DNA of 64,000 bases from Streptomyces smaragdinus (GTDB lineage: Bacteria > Actinomycetota > Actinomycetes > Streptomycetales > Streptomycetaceae): contig NZ_WEGJ01000002.1 in the NCBI RefSeq assembly GCF_009604385.1, forward strand, positions 124,001 to 188,000, read 5' to 3'. Under the pieces are notes generated by a model. It was not told the DNA's origin, ran no database searches, and saw only the letters and a list, made by a program, of their open reading frames with translations. Made by a program: the position numbers and the translations under genes. Shown in pieces: positions 16,561-24,811 of this stretch; position 1 is the first letter of the stretch, and the number at the start of each line of letters is the position of its first letter.

Positions 16561-17031
16561 TCAGGCCGCGGTGCGCAGCCGCAGGGCGGCGAGGGGGACG
16601 AAGCCGGGGCCCGTGCCGTCGGTGGAGGCTTCGGGGCCGGAGAGGCGGCGGAGCATCGCCAGGGCGACGCGTTCGCCCTGCTTCTTGGCGCGTTCGGCGA
16701 CGGGGCCGCGGTGGCGGCCGTCGACGGAGGCGTGCCAGAGCTGGACCCAGCGGCCGAAGTGTTCGGCGGTCAGCTGGGTGTGCCGGTGCAGGCGGACGTG
16801 TACGGCGAGGGGGTCGCGCGGGTTCGCGATCGGGGTGCGGAACAGGGCGCGGTCCCAGAAGTCGAGGATGTGGGGCATGTGCTCGTCGAGATCGGTGCCC
16901 GCGATCTCGGTGAAGAACGGTCCGATCAGCGGATCCGCGAACGCCGCGCCGTAGAAGCGGTGCAGCAGGGTGTCCAGATCGCCGCGTCCCGCGATGTCAC
17001 CGTCCGCCCGGTGTCCGGCTGCCACGTCCAT
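16561..17031 (-). CDS. Truncated haemoglobin, group III
   Basis: The 156-residue protein contains LLHRFYGAAFADPLIGPFF, HMPHILDFWDRALF and LTAEHFGRWVQLWHASVDG, the pattern of group III truncated haemoglobins (2-on-2 globins). They bind haem and are implicated in oxygen or nitric oxide chemistry. I chose ATG 17031 because GGAAGG is nine bases upstream; the in-frame GTG at 17052 lies before that site. The C-terminal tail of about 25 residues (GPEASTDGTGPGFVP...) is longer than in many homologues. Its upstream neighbour is a rhodanese membrane protein. Confidence 0.9.
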   Translation of the reverse strand: MDVAAGHRADGDIAGRGDLDTLLHRFYGAAFADPLIGPFFTEIAGTDLDEHMPHILDFWDRALFRTPIANPRDPLAVHVRLHRHTQLTAEHFGRWVQLWHASVDGRHRGPVAERAKKQGERVALAMLRRLSGPEASTDGTGPGFVPLAALRLRTAA

Positions 17032-17147
17032 AGTCACCAGCCTTCCTGTCACTACCGACGCTACCTCATGGTATGGAACGACTTGTCCCTTTCGGGGCCA
17101 GGCAAGGCGTTCCTACCGTCGACATGTGAGAGAAGTCGCACCGGGGC

Positions 17148-17711
17148 TCAGCTCGCCCGCAGCAGCTCCAGCGTCCGCTCCAGCTCCTCGTCCCCGCCGC
17201 GCGGCCGGTTGTACGGGAGCCTGCCGAGCATCGCCGCCATGCCGCAGGTGTTCGTCACGGCCGAGAACACCAGGCCGGCGCCGATCGCGGCGGACAGCAG
17301 CCAGGCGTAGGGGACGGCGAGGTTCAGCAGCAGCCCGACCAGGACGAGGGAGCCGGCCGTCAGCCGCACCTGCCGGTCCATGGGCCACACGGAGCGGACC
17401 GCCGGGCCCTCGCTGCGCTCCAGTTCACCGCTCCACGCGGCGGTGCCGCCCGTCACGGACGGGGCGGAGATCCCCGCCTGGGCGAGCTTGGCCGCGGCGT
17501 TCTGCGACCGGCTGCCGGTGGCGCACACCACGGCGAGCTCACCCTTGCCGGCCGCCTCGCGCAGGGCGGGCAGCGCGGCGGTGATCCGGTCGAGGGGGAC
17601 GTTGTGCGAGCCGGGTATGTGGCCGGCGGCGTACTCGCCGGGCGTGCGGACGTCTATGACGGTCCGGTCCTGGAGGCTGCCGACGCCTATTTCGGCGGGG
17701 AGTGTGGTCAC
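17148..17711 (-). CDS. Rhodanese-domain membrane protein (rhodanese + DUF2892)
   Basis: The 187-residue product starts at GTG 17711 after GAGGACT. Residues 1 to about 95 form a rhodanese domain (VIDVRTPGEYAAGHIPGSHNVPLD) with the active-site loop CATGSRS, whose Cys carries the persulfide. The C-terminal part has two hydrophobic segments (AGSLVLVGLLLNLAVPYAWL, LSAAIGAGLVFSAVTNTCGMAAML) of the DUF2892 type, ending on the cytoplasmic side. It should move sulfane sulfur at the membrane. The Cys in TNTCGMA is conserved in this family and may relay sulfur. Confidence 0.9.
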   Translation of the reverse strand: MTTLPAEIGVGSLQDRTVIDVRTPGEYAAGHIPGSHNVPLDRITAALPALREAAGKGELAVVCATGSRSQNAAAKLAQAGISAPSVTGGTAAWSGELERSEGPAVRSVWPMDRQVRLTAGSLVLVGLLLNLAVPYAWLLSAAIGAGLVFSAVTNTCGMAAMLGRLPYNRPRGGDEELERTLELLRAS

Positions 17712-17874
17712 GGGGAGTCCTCGGGATGCGGGGGTGGGGTGGGGACGGGGGGACACCCTACCTCGGAGTTGCGGGAGGGGCACCGGGGGTAACAAGGCGG
17801 AAATGACCCGTTCGTACGCGGGATCGGTGGGCCGGTTCCCAACGCGTCGCGAAACGTGGGGAGTTGGTACGGAA

Positions 17875-17907
17875 GGGGCCCGTCCACCCGGTGAGTGGAC
17901 GGGCCCC
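17875..17907 (-). terminator. Strong hairpin terminator of the xylan transporter operon
   Basis: A perfect 13-bp GC-rich stem (17875-17887 with 17895-17907) and a 7-base loop lie 16 bases beyond the stop codon of the GH3 gene, the last gene of the minus-strand operon. No U tract follows. Confidence 0.8.
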
Positions 17908-17923
17908 GGCCTCCGAGGAATCG

Positions 17924-20308
17924 TTACGCCTCGACCGTGAACTCCGCGTGCATCCGCCGCCCGTGGCCGACCTCGCGGACCGGCCCGGTGAGGGCGACCC
18001 GCGCCGTCAGCCGGGCGTCGGTGCTGGAGGCGGCCAGCCGCAGCTCGAGCTCGCCCGGCTCCACCACGCGCCGGCCGTCGCGCCCGGTGAAGGCGACCAG
18101 GTCGGCCGGGACGGACACGTTCACCCGCGCCGAGGCGCCGGCGGCGAGGTCCACCCGGACGTAGCCGATCAGCCGCTGCACGGGCTGCACGACCGACGCG
18201 ACGGGATCGTGCACGTACAGCTGCACGACCTCGGTGCCGGCGCGGTCACCGGTGTTGCGCACGGTGCACCCGAGCCGGAACTCGCCGTCCGTGGCCGCCG
18301 ACGCGCCGTCGCCGGCCAGGTCGCTCCACGCGAACGTGGTGTACGTCAGCCCGTGCCCGAAGCCGAACGCGGGCGTCGGGTCGATGTTGGACACCTCGCT
18401 GACGTGCTCGAGCGGCGCCGCGAGATACGTGGACGGCTGGGCGCCCGGATTGCGCGGCACGCTGACGGGCAGCCGGCCGGACGGGGCGGTGCGCCCGCTG
18501 AGCACCGAGGCGATGGCGCCGGTGCCCTCCTCGCCGGGGAAGAACGACTGCACGACGGCGGCGGACTCGGTGACCGCCCGCCCCAGCACGTACGGCCGCC
18601 CGGCCAGCAGCGTCACCACGACGGGGACGCCGGTGTCCAGCAGCGCGTCGAGCAGCCGGCCCTGGACGCCGGGCAGGTCGAGGGACTGCGCGTCGCAGCC
18701 CTCGCCGGAGGTGCCGCGGCCGAAGAGTCCCGCCCGGTCGCCGAGCGCGGTGACGACGACGTCGGCGCGGCGGGCCAGCTCGAGGGCCTCGGCGAAGCCG
18801 CCGGTGTCCGTGCCGTCGACGCTCGCCCCGGCGGCCACCTCGATCTTGCAGTCGGGGAACTCCGCCTCGAGCGCCTGGCGCAGCGTCGGCAGCTCCACGC
18901 CCAGCGGTACGTCGGGGTGCTGCCCGCCGACGTGCACGGGGAACGCGTAGCAGCCCAGGACCGCGGTGGGGACCTCGGCGTTGGGGCCGATCAGGGCGAT
19001 CGTGCGGGGCGTGGCGGGGTCGAGGGGCAGGGTGCCGTCGTTGTGCAGGAGCACCACGGCCCGCTCGGCGATCCGCCGGGCCAGGGCCCGGTTGTCCGCG
19101 TGGTCGAGGTCGATCGTGCCGCGCAGGGACGCGGGGTCCGCGGTGGTGTCGGCGCCGGCCAGGGCGGACGGCACCGGGCTCCAGTCGGGGTCGAGCAGAC
19201 CGAGTTCGGCCTTCTGTACGAGCACCCGGCGCAGCGCGCGGTCGACGAGGTCCTCGGGCACCCGGCCTGCGGCGATCTCCTCGCGCAGATGGGTTCCGAA
19301 GGCGTTGACGGTGGGGAGTTCCACGTCGATGCCCGCGGCCAGTGCGGCCCCCGCGGCCTCACCGAGCGTGCCCGCCACGCCGTGGAGGTTCTTCAGGAAG
19401 GCGATCCCGAAGTAGTCGGACACCACCGTCCCGGCGAAGCCCCAGGTGTCGCGGAGCAGTCCGGTCAGCAGCCGGTCGTCGGCGCTGGCCGGCACACCGT
19501 CGATGTCGTTGTACGCGGCCATCACCGATCCGACGCCGGACTCGCGCAGCGCCATCTCGAACGGCGGCAGGATGACGTCCGCCAGCTCCCTCGCGCCCAT
19601 GCCGACGGGGGCGAGGTTGCGGCCCGCGCGGGAGGCGGAGTAGCCGGCGAAGTGCTTGAGGGTGGCGATGATCCCGGCGGACTGCAGGCCCCGTACGTAC
19701 GCGGTGGCGATGGTGCCGACCAGATACGGGTCCTCGCCGATGGTCTCCTCGACGCGTCCCCAGCGCGCGTCGCGTACGACGTCCAGGACGGGCGCGAGGC
19801 CCTGGTGGACGCCGACCGAGCGCATGTCCCGGCCGATGGCGGAGGCCATCTCGTGGACGATCGCGGGGTCGAAGGTGGCGCCCCAGGACAGCGGGACGGG
19901 GTAGGCGGTGGCGCCCCAGGCGGCGAAGCCGGCGAGGCACTCCTCGTGGGCCAGCGCGGGTATGCCGAAGCGGTTGGCGTCGGCGACGGTGCGCTGGGTG
20001 CGCATCAGGGACACGGCGCCGAGCGCCGGGTCGACGGGCCGGGTGCCGAAGGGGCGGGTGAGCTGGCCCAGGCCCTCGGGCAGCAGGTCGTCGAGGGCGA
20101 CCGGCTCCTCCATGTCGTGCTGGTGCGGGGCGACGGGCTCGCCCGAGTCCGAGGCGCCCACCCAGATGCCGAAGAGCTGGGCGATCTTCTCGTGCAGGGT
20201 CATCTCGCGGATCAGCGCGTCGGCTCTGTCGCCCGCGCCGAGCGTGGTGTCGCGCCAGGGCGCCGCGGCGGACTCGGTGTGGGGCTGTGCGGCCACGTTG
20301 TCGGTCAC
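17924..20308 (-). CDS. bxlA: Glycoside hydrolase family 3, probable intracellular beta-xylosidase/beta-glucosidase
   Basis: The 794-residue enzyme has the GH3 N-terminal barrel (ATLKHFAGYSASRAGRN; VMAAYNDIDGVPAS; GTVVSDYFGIAFL with the nucleophile Asp in VSDY), the alpha/beta sandwich domain, and a C-terminal fibronectin-III-like domain (NTGDRAGTEVVQLYVHDP). There is no signal peptide, so it should cleave imported oligosaccharides in the cytosol. The GTG start overlaps the preceding permease stop by four bases (GTGA), fixing the start and coupling translation. Last gene of the operon. Gene order matches bxlEFG-bxlA of Streptomyces, hence xylobiose/xylo-oligosaccharides as likely substrate; beta-glucosidase activity is not excluded. 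Confidence 0.9.
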   Translation of the reverse strand: MTDNVAAQPHTESAAAPWRDTTLGAGDRADALIREMTLHEKIAQLFGIWVGASDSGEPVAPHQHDMEEPVALDDLLPEGLGQLTRPFGTRPVDPALGAVSLMRTQRTVADANRFGIPALAHEECLAGFAAWGATAYPVPLSWGATFDPAIVHEMASAIGRDMRSVGVHQGLAPVLDVVRDARWGRVEETIGEDPYLVGTIATAYVRGLQSAGIIATLKHFAGYSASRAGRNLAPVGMGARELADVILPPFEMALRESGVGSVMAAYNDIDGVPASADDRLLTGLLRDTWGFAGTVVSDYFGIAFLKNLHGVAGTLGEAAGAALAAGIDVELPTVNAFGTHLREEIAAGRVPEDLVDRALRRVLVQKAELGLLDPDWSPVPSALAGADTTADPASLRGTIDLDHADNRALARRIAERAVVLLHNDGTLPLDPATPRTIALIGPNAEVPTAVLGCYAFPVHVGGQHPDVPLGVELPTLRQALEAEFPDCKIEVAAGASVDGTDTGGFAEALELARRADVVVTALGDRAGLFGRGTSGEGCDAQSLDLPGVQGRLLDALLDTGVPVVVTLLAGRPYVLGRAVTESAAVVQSFFPGEEGTGAIASVLSGRTAPSGRLPVSVPRNPGAQPSTYLAAPLEHVSEVSNIDPTPAFGFGHGLTYTTFAWSDLAGDGASAATDGEFRLGCTVRNTGDRAGTEVVQLYVHDPVASVVQPVQRLIGYVRVDLAAGASARVNVSVPADLVAFTGRDGRRVVEPGELELRLAASSTDARLTARVALTGPVREVGHGRRMHAEFTVEA

Positions 20309-21123
20309 TTTCCTCCGACCCCCATCAGCCCCTGGACCAGGGCACGGCGGGCGAACAGGTAGACGAGCAGGACGGGGAGCATGGACAGGACCACGGCGGA
20401 GAGGATGCCGGGCATGTTGATGCCGTGTTCGGTCTGGAAGTCGTAGAGCCCCATGGTGATGACCTTGGTCTCCGTGGACTGGGTCAGGACCAGGGGGAAC
20501 AGGAAGCCGTTCCAGGCCTGGAGGGAGGAGAAGACCACGATCGTCGACAGCCCGGACTTGGACAGCGGCAGCACCAGCTGGAAGAACACCCGCCAGGTGG
20601 AGGCGCCGTCCACGGTCATCGCCTCGTACAGGTCCGGGGTGATGTCGCGCATGACCCCGGAGAGGATCAGTGCGCAGACCGGCATCGCGAAGGCCGCCGT
20701 CGGCAGGATGACGCCGATGAGGTTGTCGTAGAGACCGGCCTCGTTGATCAGGTAGAACATCGGGACGATCACGGCCTGGGAGGGGATCGCCAGGCCCAGC
20801 AGGAACAGCCGGAAGACGCTGCCGGTGGTCCGGCCGGTGCTGCGGACGATCGCGTACGACAGCGGCGGGACGAGCAGGACGACGATGCCGACCACGCACA
20901 CCGTGACGATGATGGTGTTGAGGAAGTACTGCCCGAAACCGTCGTTGAGGTCGTCGAGGTAGTTGTCGAACGTGAAGTGCTTGGGGAAGGCGAGCGGGCC
21001 GTTGGCCGCGTAGTCCTGCTGGCTCTGCACGGTGGCGATGAGCATCACGTACAGCGGCAGACCGACGACGAACAGCCAGATCAGCGAGCCGAATCCCGCG
21101 AGGTAATTGGGGCGGCCCTTCAT
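20305..21123 (-). CDS. bxlG: Carbohydrate ABC transporter permease (MalG type)
   Basis: The 272-residue inner-membrane protein has six predicted helices and the cytoplasmic EAA loop EAMTVDGASTWRVFFQLVLPL that contacts the ATPase. With BxlE and BxlF it would import xylo-oligosaccharides. Start choice: ATG 21123 has GGAGGG six bases upstream; a GTG immediately before it (21126) is too close to that site. The start overlaps the preceding permease stop (TGATG). No ATP-binding subunit is encoded here; Streptomyces sugar importers of this class commonly share the MsiK ATPase encoded elsewhere. Confidence 0.9.
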   Translation of the reverse strand: MKGRPNYLAGFGSLIWLFVVGLPLYVMLIATVQSQQDYAANGPLAFPKHFTFDNYLDDLNDGFGQYFLNTIIVTVCVVGIVVLLVPPLSYAIVRSTGRTTGSVFRLFLLGLAIPSQAVIVPMFYLINEAGLYDNLIGVILPTAAFAMPVCALILSGVMRDITPDLYEAMTVDGASTWRVFFQLVLPLSKSGLSTIVVFSSLQAWNGFLFPLVLTQSTETKVITMGLYDFQTEHGINMPGILSAVVLSMLPVLLVYLFARRALVQGLMGVGGK

Positions 21124-22073
21124 CACAGACCCTCCATGGTGCTGCGCATCTTGTCGTAGCCCGACAGCTTCACCATGACCAGCGACACCAGCGTGGCCAC
21201 CACGACGAGCAGCAGGGCGATCGCGGAGCCGGCGCCGAAGTCGAAGCTCTTGAAGGCCTTCTGGTACATGTAGTACGCGCTGTTGGTGGTGTCGGTGCCC
21301 GGTCCGCCGGCGGTGAGGATCAGCACGGTGTCGAACGTCGTGAGCCCGCCGACCACCATGAGGATCATCGAGGTGATGATGCTGTTGCGCAGCTGCGGCA
21401 GGGTGATGTGGAAGAACTGCCGGACGGTGCCCGCGCCGTCGATCTGCGCGGCCTGGTAGAGGACCGGCGGTACGGCTCGTGCCGCGCCCTGGTAGATGAG
21501 CGTGTGCAGCGGGGTGAACTGCCAGGTGGCGACGAATACCAGGACGCCGACCGCGGTGGACTGCTCACCGAGCAGGTTGCCGTCCCCGAAGAGCCACGCG
21601 GCCTGCGAGGGGACACCGAAGTTGGGGTCGAGCACGGCGCGCCACAGGACGGAGACGGCCGTGATGGACAGCAGCAGCGGAACGAAGTAGACGGCCGAGA
21701 GGATCGCCCGGTTGCGCTGCTTTCCCGCTGCCCAGACGCCGAGGAGGATGCTGATCGGGGTCTGCACGACGACGCCGAGGACGGTCAGGAGCAGAGTCAG
21801 CCAGAGGCTCTCGATCATGACGGGGTCGTCGAGCAGCTTCTTCCAGTTGTCCAGGCCGGAGAACTCGGGGGAGCCCAGGCCGTTCCAGCTGGTGAAGGAG
21901 AGGACGGCGACCATGAGGAGCGGCACGATGGCGAACAGGGCGAAGAAGAGCGCGGCGGGGGCCGCCCAGACGAAGCCCGGGCGGCCCACCCCCGACCCCC
22001 GCCGGCGCGTGGGCCGGCGGGAGCCGTCGCTGTTCACCTTGTCCACGGCGGGTGCTGTGGCGGTGGTGGTCAT
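21123..22073 (-). CDS. bxlF: Carbohydrate ABC transporter permease (MalF type)
   Basis: The 316-residue membrane protein has an Arg/Gly-rich cytoplasmic N-terminus, six helices (first WAAPAALFFALFAIVPLLMVAV) and the EAA-like loop QAAQIDGAGTVRQFFHITLPQL. It is the first permease after the binding protein gene (25-base gap) and is coupled to the second permease. I chose ATG 22073, giving MTTTATAPAVDKVNS; a longer in-frame start at 22145 would overlap the upstream gene and reads as noncoding. It forms the heterodimeric channel with BxlG. Confidence 0.9.
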   Translation of the reverse strand: MTTTATAPAVDKVNSDGSRRPTRRRGSGVGRPGFVWAAPAALFFALFAIVPLLMVAVLSFTSWNGLGSPEFSGLDNWKKLLDDPVMIESLWLTLLLTVLGVVVQTPISILLGVWAAGKQRNRAILSAVYFVPLLLSITAVSVLWRAVLDPNFGVPSQAAWLFGDGNLLGEQSTAVGVLVFVATWQFTPLHTLIYQGAARAVPPVLYQAAQIDGAGTVRQFFHITLPQLRNSIITSMILMVVGGLTTFDTVLILTAGGPGTDTTNSAYYMYQKAFKSFDFGAGSAIALLLVVVATLVSLVMVKLSGYDKMRSTMEGL

Positions 22074-22098
22074 ATGAGTGATCCAGGGATCAGAGGGG

Positions 22099-23409
22099 TC
22101 AGGCCGCGGGCAGGCTCTGCATGGACTTGATGAAGCCGTCGGCATCCATCTGTCCGTTGAAGAACTGCTGGATGGCCGAGTGCAGCGAGGTGGTCGCGGC
22201 CGGCGGGAACGCCTGGTCCCAGGAGAGCTGGAACGAGGGCGCGTTCTTGACCAGGTCGAACTGGAACTTCGCGTACTCGGGGCTGGCGGCGGTGTCCAGG
22301 AACTGCTCGGTGTTCGTGGTGGTCGGCAGGTTGCCGATGGACATCTGGTCCTTGACGAACGCGTCCGAGTACATGAGCTTCAGGAACTCGCCGACGGCCT
22401 CGGGGTGCTTGGTGGACTTCAGCACCGAGTAGAAGTTGTTGGTGTTGCCGGCCACGTTGGCCGCGTCACCCTTGCCGCCGTCGACGGCCGGGAAGGCGCT
22501 GTAGCCCAGGTCCGACTTGGCGAAGTCGGGGTGGGCGTCCTGCAGCGTCGAGTACTCCCACGAACCCATGAGCTCGAACGCGGCCTTGCCGGTGGCGAGC
22601 AGGGCGGGGGAGCCGCCGTCGGTGAACTTCACCGAGTCGTAGTTGCTGCCGAAGGCGCCGGCGTCGATGAGCTCCTTGAGCATGCCGAGGGCCTTCTTGG
22701 AGTCCTCGCTCTCCCAGGCGGCCTTGTCACCGCCCAGCGCCTTTGCGAAGAGCTCGGGGCCCGCGACGCGGTCGTAGGCGTACTGGTACCACATCTGGGT
22801 CGGCCACTTGTCCGCGCCGCCCAGCGCGATCGGGTTCTTGACGCCCTTGGCCTTGAGGGTCTTGACCGCGGCGAGCAGCTCGTCCCAGGTCTTGGGGACC
22901 TCGATACCGGCGTCCGCGAGGACCTTCTTGTTGTTGAAGAGCAGGACGGGCTGGGTGCCGCGCATGGGCACGCCGTACGCCTTGCCGTCGACCTTGGCGG
23001 TGTTGAACACCGACGGCAGGAAGTTGGACTGCAGGCCGGGGTCCTTGGCTATGAAGTCGTCGAGCGGCATCAGCAGTCCGGCGTCGACGTAGGGCTTGAT
23101 GCTGCCGCCGCCCCAGTTGAAGAACACGTCCGGGGCCTGCTTGCCGCTGATGATCGTCTGCAGCTTGGCCTGGTAGTCCGCACCAGGAATGGTGTCCAGG
23201 ACCGCCTTGACCTTCGACGTCTTGTTGAAGGTGTCGACGAGACGCTTCTCCACCTTGTTGGTGGCGTCGCCGTAGACCAGGATGTGGATCTCGCCCGATC
23301 CGCTGCCCGAGTCCTTGGAGTCGTCACTGCCGCACGCGGTCAGGGTGAGCGCCATCCCCAGCGTCAGACCAGCGGCGGCAGTCCGCAGAAGCCGTGCCCG
23401 TTGCTTCAT
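22099..23409 (-). CDS. bxlE: Xylo-oligosaccharide-type extracellular solute-binding lipoprotein
   Basis: The 436-residue family 1 solute-binding protein starts with a lipoprotein signal (MKQRARLLRTAAAGLTLGMA, lipobox LTAC with Cys26) followed by a Ser/Gly/Asp linker and a mature domain beginning EIHILVYGDATNKVEKRLVD. It would capture sugar at the outer face of the membrane for the two permeases. The ATG follows GAGAGGCGAG. Gene order binding protein, permease, permease, GH3, with a divergent LacI gene, matches the bxlEFGA/bxlR clusters of Streptomyces. It is the first gene of the operon and lies behind an operator-like palindrome. Confidence 0.9.
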   Translation of the reverse strand: MKQRARLLRTAAAGLTLGMALTLTACGSDDSKDSGSGSGEIHILVYGDATNKVEKRLVDTFNKTSKVKAVLDTIPGADYQAKLQTIISGKQAPDVFFNWGGGSIKPYVDAGLLMPLDDFIAKDPGLQSNFLPSVFNTAKVDGKAYGVPMRGTQPVLLFNNKKVLADAGIEVPKTWDELLAAVKTLKAKGVKNPIALGGADKWPTQMWYQYAYDRVAGPELFAKALGGDKAAWESEDSKKALGMLKELIDAGAFGSNYDSVKFTDGGSPALLATGKAAFELMGSWEYSTLQDAHPDFAKSDLGYSAFPAVDGGKGDAANVAGNTNNFYSVLKSTKHPEAVGEFLKLMYSDAFVKDQMSIGNLPTTTNTEQFLDTAASPEYAKFQFDLVKNAPSFQLSWDQAFPPAATTSLHSAIQQFFNGQMDADGFIKSMQSLPAA

Positions 23410-23420
23410 CGTCTCGCCTC

Positions 23421-23435
23421 TCGAAAATGTTTCGA
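23421..23435. promoter_or_regulatory. LacI-type operator at bxlE
   Basis: A perfect 15-base palindrome TCGAAAATGTTTCGA lies between the bxlE promoter and its start codon. Another half-site (ATCGAAAC) is 8 bases away at 23443. The core CGAAA-N3-TTTCG recurs at the GH115 gene. It resembles the CGAA...TTCG sites described for the Streptomyces xylose repressor BxlR, as I remember them. It would block transcript elongation or initiation. Confidence 0.7.
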
Positions 23436-23463
23436 TCCGGTTATCGAAACTTCACGTGACGGG

Positions 23464-23493
23464 ACGCTAGAGTGGCGGTGCCGTGCAGGTCAA
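23464..23493 (-). promoter_or_regulatory. Promoter of bxlEFGA operon
   Basis: Read on the minus strand, TTGACC (23493-23488) and TAGCGT (23469-23464) are separated by 18 bases, a good vegetative Streptomyces promoter. The expected start of transcription, near 23456, is just upstream of the CGAAA-N3-TTTCG palindrome. Confidence 0.65.
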
Positions 23494-23549
23494 CCCTCGG
23501 ATCTTGAGTTACTAAAGTGTGACCCTGTCGTCCGGAAAGGGCGTGCCCT

Positions 23550-24635
23550 ATGCTCCCCACCATGCGAGATGACGAGGAGAGCGGGCGAATTACTCTGGCG
23601 CAGGTCGCCGAGAAGGCCGGCGTCTCCATATCGACAGTTTCGAAAGTGCTCAATGGCCGCCAGGACGTCGCGGCTCCCACCCGTATCAAGGTGGAGCGGC
23701 TGCTGGAGGCCCACGCCTACCGCCGGACCGCGCGCTCCGGCCGCGAGGCGCCGCTGATCGAGATCGTCTTCCACGAGCTGGAGAGCGTCTGGGCGCTGGA
23801 GCTGATACGGGGCGTCGAGAAGATCGCCAAGGCCAACCAGGCGAGCGTGGTGCTCACCGAGAGCGGCACCCGGCACTCGCCGGGCCCCGAGTGGATCGAG
23901 GGGGTGCTGCAGCGCCAGCCGATCGGCGTGGTGCTGGTCTTCTCCGCCCTGCCCGACGCGGTCAAGCAGCAACTGCGGGCGCGTTCCATCCCGTTCGTCA
24001 TCATCGACCCGGCCGGCGACCCGGATCCGGACGTGCCGTCCGTGGGCTCGGCGAACTGGACCGGCGGTCTCGCGGCGACCCGGCATCTGGTCGAGCTGGG
24101 GCACCGGCGGATCGGCATCATCACCGGGCCCGAGGACATGCTGTGCTCGCTGGCCCGGCTGGACGGCTACCGCTCGGCGATGAACATGGCGGGGCTGGGG
24201 TCCGATCCCGAGCTCGTGCGGTTCGGGGACTTCCACGTGGGCGGCGGGTACGAGCACGCGATGGCGATGCTCGACCTGCCCGATCCGCCCACCGCGATCT
24301 TCGCCGGGAGCGATCTGCAGGCCCTCGGCGTGCTCGAGGCGGCCCGGGTCCGCGGGCTGCGGGTGCCGCACGACCTGTCGCTGGTGGGGTACGACGACGT
24401 GCTCGTCGCCCGCTGGTCGAGCCCGGCGCTGACGACCGTGCACCAGCCGCTGCGGGAGATGGCCGAGGAGGCCGTGCAGATGCTGCTGCGCCTGCGGTCG
24501 GGGGAGTCCCCGGCAACCCGGCTCGAGCTGACCACCACCCTGATCGTCCGCAAGAGCACCGCCCCGGCCGCCGGCGACCCGGCCGCCGCGGAGGGCGCCG
24601 TGGCCGGCGGTCTGGCGGAGGTCCCGGCCGAATAG
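23550..24635 (+). CDS. bxlR: LacI family transcriptional regulator of the xylan locus
   Basis: The 361-residue protein has the LacI DNA-binding head ITLAQVAEKAGVSISTVSKVLNGRQDVAAPTR (about residues 14-45) with the hinge following, then a periplasmic-binding-protein-like sensor domain (GLAATRHLVELGHRRIGIITGP, IFAGSDLQALGVLEAARVRGLRVPHDLSLVGYDD). It is divergent from the bxlE operon and convergent in direction with GH115 downstream. Palindromes of the same sequence at both sides suggest it represses both, with a xylo-oligosaccharide as inducer. The ATG at 23550 follows GGAAAGGG; a second ATG four codons on is possible. Confidence 0.9.
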   Translation: MLPTMRDDEESGRITLAQVAEKAGVSISTVSKVLNGRQDVAAPTRIKVERLLEAHAYRRTARSGREAPLIEIVFHELESVWALELIRGVEKIAKANQASVVLTESGTRHSPGPEWIEGVLQRQPIGVVLVFSALPDAVKQQLRARSIPFVIIDPAGDPDPDVPSVGSANWTGGLAATRHLVELGHRRIGIITGPEDMLCSLARLDGYRSAMNMAGLGSDPELVRFGDFHVGGGYEHAMAMLDLPDPPTAIFAGSDLQALGVLEAARVRGLRVPHDLSLVGYDDVLVARWSSPALTTVHQPLREMAEEAVQMLLRLRSGESPATRLELTTTLIVRKSTAPAAGDPAAAEGAVAGGLAEVPAE

Positions 24636-24690
24636 CCGCACTGCCCGTATTCCCCCGTTTGTGACGCGCCTCACGGCGCCGCGCTTCCCC

Positions 24691-24731
24691 TGGACCTGCA
24701 CGACCGAAATATTTTCGGTCGTGCAGGTCCA
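24691..24731. repeat. Perfect 41-bp inverted repeat with embedded LacI operator
   Basis: Two 19-base arms (24691-24709 and 24713-24731) are exactly complementary around the 3-base centre TAT. The middle reads CGAAATATTTTCG, the same CGAAA-N3-TTTCG core as the bxlE operator. It lies 55 bases after the LacI stop and 80 bases before the GH115 start. As RNA it would form a 19-bp hairpin (possible lacI terminator); as DNA it is a strong dimer or tetramer operator. An extra TTTCGG half-site is at 24735. Confidence 0.8.
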
Positions 24732-24811
24732 TTGTTTCGGTCCCGCACATCCTCCAAGCTCTGTCACGCGGACGCGACTTGGGCAGCAGACGTGATGCGA
24801 ATGGAGCGGAT

